Assembly: GCA_025656435.1 (NCBI GenBank)
Contig: JAHXHT010000027.1
Coordinates: 1-15,553 of the forward strand
From: Candidatus Thiodiazotropha sp. (ex Gloverina cf. vestifex)
GTDB lineage: Bacteria > Pseudomonadota > Gammaproteobacteria > Chromatiales > Chromatiaceae
Length of the DNA stretch: 15,553 bases
Reading direction: 5' to 3'
How positions within the stretch are numbered: position 1 is the first letter of the stretch; every line of letters starts with the position of its first letter. Below, one piece after another: positions 7,781 to 15,492 of the stretch. The translations under genes were made by a program, and so were the position numbers. The notes under the pieces are model-generated. The model was not told the DNA's origin. It worked only from the letters and a program-made list of their open reading frames with translations, and searched no databases.

Positions 7781-8952
7781 CAGCCTGATTTACTCAGATA
7801 GGGGTCGATGGCATCACGCAGCGATTCACCGATGAGGTTATAGGCAAACACCGTCAGGAAGATAGCACCGCCGGGAAAGGTCGCCATCCACCAATTGAAA
7901 CTGGAGGACTGTACTGCCTGATTCAACATCTCACCCCAGGAGGGATCATCCACCAGGCCGAGACCGAGAAAGCTGAGGGTTGTCTCGGCAAGGATTGCTG
8001 AAGCGACACCGAAACTGGCTGCCACCAATACTGGCCCCATGCCGTTCGGCAGCATATGGCGGAACAGAATTGAGGGTAGAGGCAAACCCGCCGCCTCAGC
8101 AGCCTGCACAAAATCCTGTTTGCGCAGACGCAGGAACTCCGCCCGCACATAGCGTGCATAACCAGGCCAGCTGGTGATGCCGATAATCACCATCATGATA
8201 TAGAGACTGCGCTCGAAGAAGGCGACGAAGGTCAGCAGCAGAAAAAGAGTCGGTACAGCCTCGAAGATCTCCACCAGCCGCATCCCCAGCATATCCACCA
8301 CGCCGGAGAAGTAACCCATCAACCCGCCGATGATGATACCCAGAATCATCGCAATCCCAGTGGCGACAAAACCAATTCCCAAGGCAATGCGCGAGGCGTG
8401 AATCATTCGACTGAGTACATCCGCACCATTCTGCTCGGTACCAAACCAGTGATGGCGCGAATCCTTCGAGAGCGGTGCCTCCAGCCCGGTATCGCCACGC
8501 TCCCGCTGATAGTCCTTAGGGGAATAGGGTACCGGTGCATACAGTACCCAATCATATCGGCCCTCGGTCTCCGCCACCCTAAACTGTTCGTAAATCACCA
8601 GTTTTGGCGGTGCGACAAACGTATAGGCCAACATGGCTGTCACACCGAGGGCAGATAAGAAGATCAACAATTTACGCAACAAGCCTGTTTGCCAGAACAG
8701 CAACGGTAACAGGGTAAGAAAACCGACCAGAAAGAGCACGTCGACCGGCTGCAGATAGTCCAGCACCGGACTAGACATCACACCTCCCTGGCTCGACAGC
8801 AAAGGAAAACTGCTTGCCAGGAAAGGCGCGAACACACCCATAACCACGAGTATTGCCACCCAGAGAAGTCCCAGTCTCGCCCCCCAACGAAGAAAGGTCT
8901 GACGCAGAATCCTGCGCCAGTAACTCTGACGTTGTGGGCGGCTCTCATTCAT
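7780..8952 (-). CDS. Peptide ABC transporter permease, YejE/DppC-like with extra membrane segments
   Basis: Inner-membrane permease of the DppC/OppC class, 390 residues. The core begins with the family motif HHWFGTEQNGADVLSRMIHASRIAL (first 20 residues from 167), followed by five membrane helices and the EAA loop AAEAAGLPLPSILFRHMLPN (284-303), which contacts the ATPase. Helix 1 is at about 26-46, as usual. Between it and the core lie two additional hydrophobic segments (about 70-88 and 93-113) and a periplasmic-looking stretch containing YEQFRVAETEGRYDWVLYAP (121-140), which plain DppC lacks. Its ATG overlaps the end of the preceding permease gene by 8 nt (ATGAATGA), and its stop overlaps the next ATG, so production is coupled in the operon. 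Confidence 0.9.
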   Translation of the reverse strand: MNESRPQRQSYWRRILRQTFLRWGARLGLLWVAILVVMGVFAPFLASSFPLLSSQGGVMSSPVLDYLQPVDVLFLVGFLTLLPLLFWQTGLLRKLLIFLSALGVTAMLAYTFVAPPKLVIYEQFRVAETEGRYDWVLYAPVPYSPKDYQRERGDTGLEAPLSKDSRHHWFGTEQNGADVLSRMIHASRIALGIGFVATGIAMILGIIIGGLMGYFSGVVDMLGMRLVEIFEAVPTLFLLLTFVAFFERSLYIMMVIIGITSWPGYARYVRAEFLRLRKQDFVQAAEAAGLPLPSILFRHMLPNGMGPVLVAASFGVASAILAETTLSFLGLGLVDDPSWGEMLNQAVQSSSFNWWMATFPGGAIFLTVFAYNLIGESLRDAIDPYLSKSG

Positions 8953-10330
8953 AACTCACCCTTGAATCGGCCAGAGCATAGAAGATATCAGCCAGCAGAT
9001 AACCCAACAGAGTCAGCAGTCCACCGATCAGGGTAATCGACAAGACCAACTCACGATCTCGTGTCTGTACCGCCTCTACCGCCAGCTTGCCCATGCCCTC
9101 GATACTAAAAATACTCTCAACGATCACCGAACCTGCGAGCAGACTCGGCAGCAGACTCGCCGCTACCGTAATCAAAGGAAGCAAACTGTTGCGAAAAACA
9201 TGTTTCCAGAGTACCGCTGACTCAGCGAGCCCTTTGGCCCTGGCCGTGCGGGCATAATCAGACAACAGATTCTCCAATACGGAAGTACGGGTCAGCTTGG
9301 CGAGACCGGCGAAGCCACCATAGGAGAGACAAGCCACCGGCAGCACCAAATGCCACAGACGGTCGAATAAAAACCCCTTGAGCCAGCTACCCTGCATCCC
9401 ATGTATCGATAGCAGCGATCCGATCAACAAACCCGTGACAAGAAAGCCAAGCTGACGCAACAACCTGTACTCAGTGCCGGCCAGCCAGGCAGCCAGGAGT
9501 GCAAATATTGTCGGCGTGAGAATCCATAACGCCAGGGAGCGTCCTGACTCGGGCATCTGCTGAATCATCGCCAGCCCCAGCCCGAACCAACAAAACCCTA
9601 AAAAAAGCATACGGAGTCTTTTCCCTGCACTGTTCGCCACCACAAGAAATAGCGACATGGCTACGATCACAGCGATAAATAACAGTGCCACATCCCACAG
9701 GCTGGACCAGTGGGGCATGAACACCTGATCCGCAACCACTCGATCGCTTAACCCAGCGGTAGGAAACCAGTGCCAATACTGCTCGTTGGCAAAGAAACCG
9801 ATCAACAATACACCTGCCAGCATGGTAGGCACCGACCAAAGGCCAAGCATGATCATGCCGCTACTGACATCAAATGAACGCCCCCGCTCAACCGCTGCAC
9901 GGACGCCCACTAACAAGGCCAACAGATAGACAACAGGGATACTCAGCACATTCAACAGAATGGTGATCGGCACTCTTTCGGCAAGTAGATCGGTGACAGG
10001 ACGGCCGTATCGAAAACTTTTTCCCAGATCGGGGCCTTTGGTGAAGGAAAACCCACTCAACTGATTCTCTTCGTCGAATGTAAAACCAATCGGAGAAGCA
10101 TTATTCAACCAGCGTAGATATTGCAAATAGGGAGGATCGTCCAAACCATAAAGGCGATTGTAATAAGCTTCGATCTCCTTTTTCGCCTCCGGATCAAGAT
10201 TCTGTCCTTCCACCAAACTCTGGGAACTGATCCCGCCCGGTGATGAGGCCATCACCACAAACACGACCAGTGTGATGCCTAACAGAGTCGGCAGCATCAA
10301 CAACAGGCGTCGTAGCAGATAAGTCAGCAT
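8945..10330 (-). CDS. Peptide ABC transporter permease, YejB/DppB-like with large membrane insert
   Basis: Permease partner of the DppB class. The N-terminus (MLTYLLRRLLLMLPTLLGIT) is typical, as are the RLYGLDDPPYLQYLRWL segment, the RVPITILLNVLSIPVVYLLA helix, and the EAA loop ARTARAKGLAESAVLWKHVF (360-379) near the C-terminus. At 461 residues it is about 100 longer than usual, because an insert at about 205-320 carries three to four extra hydrophobic segments (near 213-232, 241-256, 268-284 and 295-310). The insert sits between the WFPTAGL motif and the HLVLPVACLSYGG segment, which normally follow each other closely. It starts 6 nt after the binding-protein stop. The expected job is to form the translocation pore with the second permease. 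Confidence 0.9.
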   Translation of the reverse strand: MLTYLLRRLLLMLPTLLGITLVVFVVMASSPGGISSQSLVEGQNLDPEAKKEIEAYYNRLYGLDDPPYLQYLRWLNNASPIGFTFDEENQLSGFSFTKGPDLGKSFRYGRPVTDLLAERVPITILLNVLSIPVVYLLALLVGVRAAVERGRSFDVSSGMIMLGLWSVPTMLAGVLLIGFFANEQYWHWFPTAGLSDRVVADQVFMPHWSSLWDVALLFIAVIVAMSLFLVVANSAGKRLRMLFLGFCWFGLGLAMIQQMPESGRSLALWILTPTIFALLAAWLAGTEYRLLRQLGFLVTGLLIGSLLSIHGMQGSWLKGFLFDRLWHLVLPVACLSYGGFAGLAKLTRTSVLENLLSDYARTARAKGLAESAVLWKHVFRNSLLPLITVAASLLPSLLAGSVIVESIFSIEGMGKLAVEAVQTRDRELVLSITLIGGLLTLLGYLLADIFYALADSRVSYE

Positions 10331-10336
10331 GGATGC

Positions 10337-12208
10337 TTACTGGCTGTAGCGCTGCTCATTGGCCGGCACATAGTTCTCCATCGGCACAGCACCCAGATTC
10401 AGACCGACCTTGGTATTGAGCAGATTGTGGATGCGACGATCGATGAATACCAGGCTTTTGCTGCGTTTAAGAAAAGTATAGGGCTGATCATTGAAAAGCT
10501 GATCCTCAGCTTTTTGCCAAAGCGGCATGCGTGCTTCCTCATCCACAGTAGCACGGGCCTTTTCAATTAAGCCATCCAACTTGGGATTGCTGTAGTTGAT
10601 GAAATTATTCCCTCCACCCTCGATCTGACTGGTGTGAAACATTTGATAGAGATCGGTCTCCAGGCCACTGCTCCAGCCCAGGGTAATGGCATCAAAATCC
10701 CGTTTTTTCATCAGGTCGAGCATCACTGACCATTCAGTGGGTTTCGGCTGCAGCAGCACCCCAGCGCGGGCCAACATATCCTTCAGAAAAAGCACCATCC
10801 GTGCGGTATCCTCGTTACCTTGAAAATAGACCAGCCCGAATTCAAAGGGAGTGCCACTACTATCCTCCAGAATGCCATCCCCATCCCTGTCTTCATAGCC
10901 TGCCTGCTTCAACAGTTCGATACCTTTCGAGAGAGAGTAGTCCCGTGATGACAGAGCAGGGTCATGTTGTTTACTGCTCGCATTGAAAGGACTGATCGCC
11001 ACTTCTGCATAGCCGAGATAGATCTCATCGACGATGCGTTGGCGATCGATCAGATAGGTCATCGCCTGTCTCACCTCGCGTTCTGAGAATCGAGTGGGTT
11101 TGTCGTTACGCAGCTGGTTCCACCCGATGTAGGAATACCCTGCCACGGGACTCATGTACTCCCAGTGTTCAGCCTTTTTACTCAGACCCTCATCGTCAAC
11201 CAACTGTTTGTACTCCCGAGGCCGTGATGAGTAAGTATCGATCTCACCGTTACGAAAGGTGGTCAGGCGTGCACTGTCGTTTTCGATCACCCGCCAGATG
11301 AGCCGCTCATAGGGGGGTTGTATCGGCCCCCAATAGCGGGGATTACGGCGCAATTCCACCCCACCCTTATCGGGTGACCAATTCTTTGGATCTTCAAGCC
11401 GGTAGGGACCGGAACCCAATAACAATCCCTTCGACTGGTTGAAGGTATTAGGCTGATCCAGATAGGGTTCGTAGAAGTGCTTCGGCATGATCTCCATACC
11501 GCCTGCCAAAGAGAGTGCATTGAAATAGGGTTCGGCAAACTGAAACTTGACGGTGAGTGGATCCAACGCCTCAACCGATTTAATCTTGGCGTAGTAGGCT
11601 CGCTCCCTAGGCGCCTGGATCGCCTCGGTCATGATGAACTTGAAGGTGAACGCTACATCCTCAGCCGTCAAAGGAACACCGTCAGAAAATTGCAGTCCCT
11701 CACGGAGTTTAAAGACAAAGGTCAAGCCGTCCTCGCTGACGGTCCAGTCGCTAGCCAGTAACCCCTCCCATTCCAGGGTGTCAGGATTACGCGTTAGAAG
11801 CGTCTCGAGAATATAACTCTGTACTTGTGAAGAATAGATATCCTGCGAGATGAATGGAGTCAGCGATTTCAGATTGACGCCGAATGCCTGCACCATCCAG
11901 TCGCCAGATGAGTAGTCGGGTTGCTGTGTCGCCTGATAGGCTCGCTGAAAAGCGGGGGGAACCACATCCGTCTGCTCGTTACCCGCAGCACCAGTTAGGC
12001 TCACACCCTGTTCGATACGGGTATCCAGATTCCTCACCTGCACACCGATATCACGAAGGTCACTGGCCTGCTCTCGCATGAGTTGTTCCATTCGCCCCAT
12101 CTTCTCCCACTGGCGATCGATCATGTACATGGTCAGAACGACGGCAAGGAGCACCACTCCAAGACCGCCAAAGTAGAGAATGTCCCGACCATTGAGTCGC
12201 CGCTGCAT
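10337..12208 (-). CDS. Membrane-anchored peptide-binding protein of ABC transporter (SBP family 5)
   Basis: Extracytoplasmic solute-binding protein of the DppA/OppA/YejA family, 623 residues, first gene of the operon. It has an uncleaved-looking membrane helix (about 10-28), followed by charged heptad-like sequence (33-66) that probably forms a coiled coil, a short linker, and the family 5 fold from about 102. Family features include WEGLLASDWTVSEDGLTFVF, LREGLQFSDGVPLTAEDVAF and GSGPYRLE. A DxDxDG loop (DRDGDGILED, 440-449), common in this family, may bind calcium. There is no lipobox cysteine, so the protein is probably tethered through the helix rather than free or lipidated. The ATG has GGAGG 6 nt upstream. 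The substrate is likely a peptide or similar compound and cannot be refined from sequence. Confidence 0.9.
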   Translation of the reverse strand: MQRRLNGRDILYFGGLGVVLLAVVLTMYMIDRQWEKMGRMEQLMREQASDLRDIGVQVRNLDTRIEQGVSLTGAAGNEQTDVVPPAFQRAYQATQQPDYSSGDWMVQAFGVNLKSLTPFISQDIYSSQVQSYILETLLTRNPDTLEWEGLLASDWTVSEDGLTFVFKLREGLQFSDGVPLTAEDVAFTFKFIMTEAIQAPRERAYYAKIKSVEALDPLTVKFQFAEPYFNALSLAGGMEIMPKHFYEPYLDQPNTFNQSKGLLLGSGPYRLEDPKNWSPDKGGVELRRNPRYWGPIQPPYERLIWRVIENDSARLTTFRNGEIDTYSSRPREYKQLVDDEGLSKKAEHWEYMSPVAGYSYIGWNQLRNDKPTRFSEREVRQAMTYLIDRQRIVDEIYLGYAEVAISPFNASSKQHDPALSSRDYSLSKGIELLKQAGYEDRDGDGILEDSSGTPFEFGLVYFQGNEDTARMVLFLKDMLARAGVLLQPKPTEWSVMLDLMKKRDFDAITLGWSSGLETDLYQMFHTSQIEGGGNNFINYSNPKLDGLIEKARATVDEEARMPLWQKAEDQLFNDQPYTFLKRSKSLVFIDRRIHNLLNTKVGLNLGAVPMENYVPANEQRYSQ

Positions 12209-12233
12209 GAGATACCTCCCTTGTTCCAGGGTT

Positions 12234-12261
12234 GTTATAGGTTTTGCTTGGGACCTGTTAA
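12234..12261 (-). promoter_or_regulatory. Putative sigma70 promoter of the ABC operon
   Basis: On the minus strand TTAACA (12261-12256), 16 nt, then TATAAC (12239-12234) resembles a sigma70 promoter at 5/6 matches for each box. It would give a leader of about 19 nt containing the GGAGG ribosome site. The -35 box lies inside the palindrome at 12251-12268. Confidence 0.5.
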
Positions 12262-12270
12262 CAGGTCCTA
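12249..12270. repeat. Palindromic scar matching joined MITE ends
   Basis: GGACCTGTTAACAGGTCC (12251-12268) is an 18-bp perfect palindrome. Its left half with flank (12249-12263) matches the element end TAGGGCCTGTTAACA at 13 of 15 positions. Its right half (12256-12270) matches TGTTAACAGGCCCTA at 14 of 15. Both ends of the 5881-6145 element appear fused through the shared TGTTAACA, as after internal loss of the element. An operator for a dimeric regulator is the alternative reading. Confidence 0.6.
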
Positions 12271-12364
12271 AGAGTCTATTACGCTTTCAAAGCACTTAAA
12301 AGGCGCCTGACCATGAGGAAAGGAACAAACCCGCACTTTTCGCAGATAAGAAATTCCGGTACCT

Positions 12365-12392
12365 TTGTGCGTTGTTATTTCATGCCGATAAA
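12365..12392 (+). promoter_or_regulatory. Weak candidate promoter for fabI
   Basis: TTGTGC (12365-12370) and GATAAA (12387-12392) with a 16-nt spacer lie 57 nt before the fabI ATG. The match is partial. It is listed because fabI must have a promoter in this 241-nt divergent region, whose other contents are the ABC promoter and the palindrome. Confidence 0.25.
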
Positions 12393-12449
12393 GGCAGTGT
12401 GGTGCTGATTTCCACATTCCATTCGATCACTCCATTAAGGAACCGTTCC

Positions 12450-13226
12450 ATGGGTTTTCTACAAGACAAACGTATTCTCATCGTTGGCATTGCCAGCAAC
12501 CGCTCCATTGCCTGGGGCGTCGCCGAAGCCATGCATCGCGAAGGCGCTGAACTGGCCCTCACCTACCAGACCGAGAAACTCAAGAAGCGGGTTGATGCTG
12601 CCGCTGAGAAATTCGACGCCAAAATCGTCCTGCCTCTGGATGTGAGCAACGATGAGCAGATTGCGGAATTGTTCGGGACGCTTGAAAAGGAGTGGGGTCA
12701 CCTTGACGGCATTGTCCATTCCGTCGGTTTTGCGCCCCGGGATCATCTCGATGGAAGTTATCTCGACAATCTCACTCGTGACGGCTTTGCCCTCGCCCAC
12801 GACATCAGCGCCTACAGTTTTGCCGCACTGGCCAAGGCAGGACGCCCACTGATGCAGGGCCGAAATGCAGCTCTCATTACCATGAGCTATCTGGGCGCCG
12901 TAAGGACCGTACCCAATTACAATGTCATGGGGGTGGCCAAGGCGAGCCTGGAGGCCAATGTTCGCTATATCGCAGACTCACTGGGGCCTGAAGGCATCCG
13001 TGTGAACGGCATCTCTGCCGGACCGATTCGTACGCTGGCCGCATCTGGTATCAAGGATTTCAAGAGTATGTTGGATGAGGCGGAACAGAAGAACCCGATG
13101 CGACGCAATGTGACGATACAGGAAGTCGGTAATACTGCAGCCTTTCTCTGTTCAGATCTTGCCTCAGGCATCACCGGTGACATCGTCTATGTCGATTCCG
13201 GGTATCACATTGTTGGAATGGTGTAG
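12450..13226 (+). CDS. fabI: Enoyl-[acyl-carrier-protein] reductase (NADH)
   Basis: Catalyses the last reduction of each fatty-acid elongation cycle, enoyl-ACP to acyl-ACP, in the cytoplasm; it is the triclosan target in many bacteria. The 258-residue product aligns along its length with E. coli FabI (262). Shared features are MGFL..KRIL at the start, cofactor loop GIASNRSIAWG (13-23), Tyr147, and the catalytic Tyr157 and Lys164 (YNVMGVAK), followed by ASLEANVRY, ISAGPIRTLAASGIKDF and AAFLCSDL. Gly93, whose change gives triclosan resistance in E. coli, is conserved (SVGFAP). The start at 12450 is chosen because AAGGAA lies 8 nt upstream and family similarity begins there. An in-frame ATG at 12372 would add 26 unrelated residues. 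Confidence 0.96.
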   Translation: MGFLQDKRILIVGIASNRSIAWGVAEAMHREGAELALTYQTEKLKKRVDAAAEKFDAKIVLPLDVSNDEQIAELFGTLEKEWGHLDGIVHSVGFAPRDHLDGSYLDNLTRDGFALAHDISAYSFAALAKAGRPLMQGRNAALITMSYLGAVRTVPNYNVMGVAKASLEANVRYIADSLGPEGIRVNGISAGPIRTLAASGIKDFKSMLDEAEQKNPMRRNVTIQEVGNTAAFLCSDLASGITGDIVYVDSGYHIVGMV

Positions 13227-13314
13227 GCGAAAGAGCTGTCTATCCGCAAAGGAATGAGAATCAATGCAAATAGTCGTTGTTGTCACATAGCCTTGTAGCG
13301 AATATACCTACTCG

Positions 13315-13349
13315 GTTTCTAAGGTGCGGGTTTACCGCACCTTAGAAAC
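13315..13349. terminator. Strong hairpin between convergent fabI and ppiD
   Basis: GTTTCTAAGGTGCGG (13315-13329) pairs perfectly over 15 bp with CCGCACCTTAGAAAC (13335-13349) around a 5-nt loop. It lies 88 nt after fabI and 131 nt beyond the ppiD stop. No T-run follows on either strand, so a two-way terminator is likely but not certain. The rest of 13227-13480 shows no gene. Confidence 0.6.
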
Positions 13350-13480
13350 TGTAATGACTCACTGCGCTGTCGTTGCTGAGGAGGCGTCTCTCCTTTGACG
13401 ACGAGCACAACCAATCCCCCACAAACATCACCTTGTTCCCTCTAAATACCGGCAATATCTAAGCTGGTGTCAAATCGGGG

Positions 13481-15382
13481 CTATTCGCTCGCCTGTCTAA
13501 GCAGGATCTCGATGTCTGCCCGGGATTCCAGATCAGTAAGCAGCTCCTCATAGAGACCGCGCTGCAACCCTCTGCGAAGGCTCTGCGCCTGAAGGTCCAC
13601 ACCCTTGTCATCTACCTCTCCCTCATTGACAGCGTGCAGGCCGTAAACAGCATGATCACCATTGGCCAATCTGACAACGCCCGGTTTGATCTCTCCCTCG
13701 CCCGGTTTTTCACTGCTAAAAACCGCTCCGTTTAGTTCAAAGGGTACGGATCGGTCGTTGCGGCCTATCGTCACGGAGCCAGTCACTTCATGGGCGCCAG
13801 CCACTTGCTGAAGGGAGGCACCGGCAAGCATCTCAGCTTTACGCTTCTCAGCTTCGGCCTCTGCTTGAGATTCAGCATTTTGTTGGCGCAAAATCTCTAC
13901 GATGCGATCCCTGACCTCACCCAACGGTTGTGTCGAGGCTTCCTCATGCTCAACGACTCTCAGTACAAGGGAACTCTCGCCATCAATCTCAATCAACTCG
14001 CTGTTATTGCCTTCTTGCAGCACATCCTCATTGAAAGCACCGGCAAGCACCTTTGGCGTTGCTATCACACCATCAGCCTTATCCCGTGTGACCCAATCAG
14101 TGTGCTCAATGGTCAATCCCAGGGTATCGGCTGCGGGTTCCAGACTGGTAGGATCTTCATAGCTCAGGTCAGCCAGTTGTTGAGCCATTTCGAAATAGAG
14201 ACGCTCACCTTCTGCCTTTCGATACTCCCGTTCGGCCTCAATTTTTGCATCCTCAAACGGTTTGACATCACCCGCTTTAATCTCGGCAACCTTGATGAGA
14301 TGAAAGCCAAAACTGCTGCGTACCGGTTCGCTGACCTGATCCTTTTGAAGCGAGAATGCCGCTGCCTCAAATGCAGGATCCATCACACCCTTACCAAAGA
14401 ACCCCAGATCTCCCCCCTCTGCGGCGGAACCTGGATCCTGGGAGTGAGTCATTGCCAGCTCGGCAAAATCCTCACCCTGCGCAATGCGTTCGTCCAACGC
14501 CTCGATTTTTTGTTTTGCTTCTGCGACAGCAGACGCTTCCGCATCTTTCTGCGCCAGTATCAGGATATGACTGGCCCTTCGTTGTTCAGGCAAACCGAAT
14601 TTTTCCTGATTGTCTTCATAGTAAGTCCGCAACATCTCATCATCGACATCGACCGTAGCGCCAGCACGCTTCACATCGAGAAAGAGGTAATCCAGCTTGA
14701 CCCGCTCAGGGACTATAAACGCTGTCTCATTGGCTTCGTAATAAGTCGAGATCTGTTCATCTGAAATACCGCCGTCGAGTAAATATTCATCAGCAGGCAC
14801 CACGAAATAGGAAATCTCTCTTTGCTGGTTCATCAGGCGCAGCGATGCCGCTTTCTCATACTCGGTGACAAAGGTACCTGCTTCGACTGCCTGAGCGAGT
14901 TGCTGAGATAACAGAAGTCGCCTTACACCTTCCATAAAACCCGCTGGAGTCAATCCTTGTAGACGCACGGCTCGTTCAAAGGTCTGTTGATCAAATTTTC
15001 CTTCTTTCTGAAAGGCTTCCATACCAAGCAAAGCCGCCTGAACAGTTGCATCACTCACCCGCAATCCCATGTCGTGGGAGACCTGCTGAATCAACTCGTC
15101 GCGCACCATACGGTCCAGCACCTCGGTACGCACACGGTTGTCGTCGAACAGTTCGGGGCGATAGGCTGCACCCAATTGTTCACGCAACTGCTGGCGAAAA
15201 CGTTGGAATTGGGTATCCAGCGCACGTTCGGTGATCTCATTCCCGTTAACCGTGGCTGCTACAGGCTCTGATTCTACGCCCATGTATTCCTGTATACCCC
15301 AGAGGGCAAAAGGCACACTGATCAGGATCACGATACCGTAAGCAATCCAACCTTGGGCCTTGTCTCTGATATTCTGAAGCAT
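13481..15382 (-). CDS. ppiD: Periplasmic folding chaperone / peptidyl-prolyl isomerase-like PpiD
   Basis: Inner-membrane-anchored periplasmic chaperone that helps newly exported proteins at the Sec exit, with a parvulin domain. The 633-residue product matches the usual length (about 620-630). It has a short cytoplasmic lead MLQNIRDKAQGW, a membrane helix (about 13-30) and a SurA-type N-terminal chaperone region (about 35-260). The parvulin domain (about 268-367) has ASHILI, the GEDFAELAMTHSQDPGSA segment, GGDLGFFGKG and GFHLIKV. A C-terminal helical region follows. I start at ATG 15382, where the family begins. The frame is open to 15517, but the extra 45 residues are not PpiD-like and would span the terminator hairpin. 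The ribosome site is weak. It converges on fabI. Confidence 0.93.
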   Translation of the reverse strand: MLQNIRDKAQGWIAYGIVILISVPFALWGIQEYMGVESEPVAATVNGNEITERALDTQFQRFRQQLREQLGAAYRPELFDDNRVRTEVLDRMVRDELIQQVSHDMGLRVSDATVQAALLGMEAFQKEGKFDQQTFERAVRLQGLTPAGFMEGVRRLLLSQQLAQAVEAGTFVTEYEKAASLRLMNQQREISYFVVPADEYLLDGGISDEQISTYYEANETAFIVPERVKLDYLFLDVKRAGATVDVDDEMLRTYYEDNQEKFGLPEQRRASHILILAQKDAEASAVAEAKQKIEALDERIAQGEDFAELAMTHSQDPGSAAEGGDLGFFGKGVMDPAFEAAAFSLQKDQVSEPVRSSFGFHLIKVAEIKAGDVKPFEDAKIEAEREYRKAEGERLYFEMAQQLADLSYEDPTSLEPAADTLGLTIEHTDWVTRDKADGVIATPKVLAGAFNEDVLQEGNNSELIEIDGESSLVLRVVEHEEASTQPLGEVRDRIVEILRQQNAESQAEAEAEKRKAEMLAGASLQQVAGAHEVTGSVTIGRNDRSVPFELNGAVFSSEKPGEGEIKPGVVRLANGDHAVYGLHAVNEGEVDDKGVDLQAQSLRRGLQRGLYEELLTDLESRADIEILLRQASE

Positions 15383-15420
15383 GATGATCGACTCGTAATT
15401 ATTTTCTGTCTTACAAACAA

Positions 15421-15450
15421 AAACGGGGTATCTGTGACGATACCCCGTTT
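15421..15450 (-). terminator. Intrinsic terminator for a leftward transcript upstream of ppiD
   Basis: On the minus strand a perfect 12-bp stem (AAACGGGGTATC pairing with GATACCCCGTTT) around a 6-nt loop is followed by a T-rich run (TTTTTGTTTGT across the stem end). This is a standard intrinsic terminator, probably ending the gene to the right of the window. Because it lies only 38 nt before the ppiD ATG it could also act as a leader attenuator. Confidence 0.75.
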
Positions 15451-15454
15451 CAGC

Positions 15455-15492
15455 TTTCGAGTTGGCGGAGCGGACGTCCGTCGAACTCGAAA
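15455..15492. other. Inverted repeat containing a tRNA-Asp 3'-end-like sequence
   Basis: TTTCGAGTT (15455-15463) and AACTCGAAA (15484-15492) form 9-bp arms around the palindrome CGGACGTCCG (15471-15480). On the minus strand 15476-15463 reads CGTCCGCTCCGCCA, which as recalled equals the 3' acceptor end plus CCA of common gammaproteobacterial tRNA-Asp. The T-arm that should precede it is absent, so this is not a complete tRNA. Bases 15493-15553 show no recognisable gene. Confidence 0.4.

Noticed and set aside
12251..12268. Palindrome as a repressor operator overlapping the -35 box
   Set aside because: Not excluded, but the near-identity of both halves to the MITE ends is the more specific explanation, so it was kept as the alternative only.
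12372..12449. Upstream in-frame ATG extending FabI by 26 residues
   Set aside because: FabI similarity starts at MGFL (12450), which has its own AAGGAA site. The extension is not family-like.
13790..14764. Long plus-strand open frame of 324 codons
   Set aside because: It lies wholly antisense to ppiD, whose frame is clearly the conserved one. The antisense translation shows no family features.
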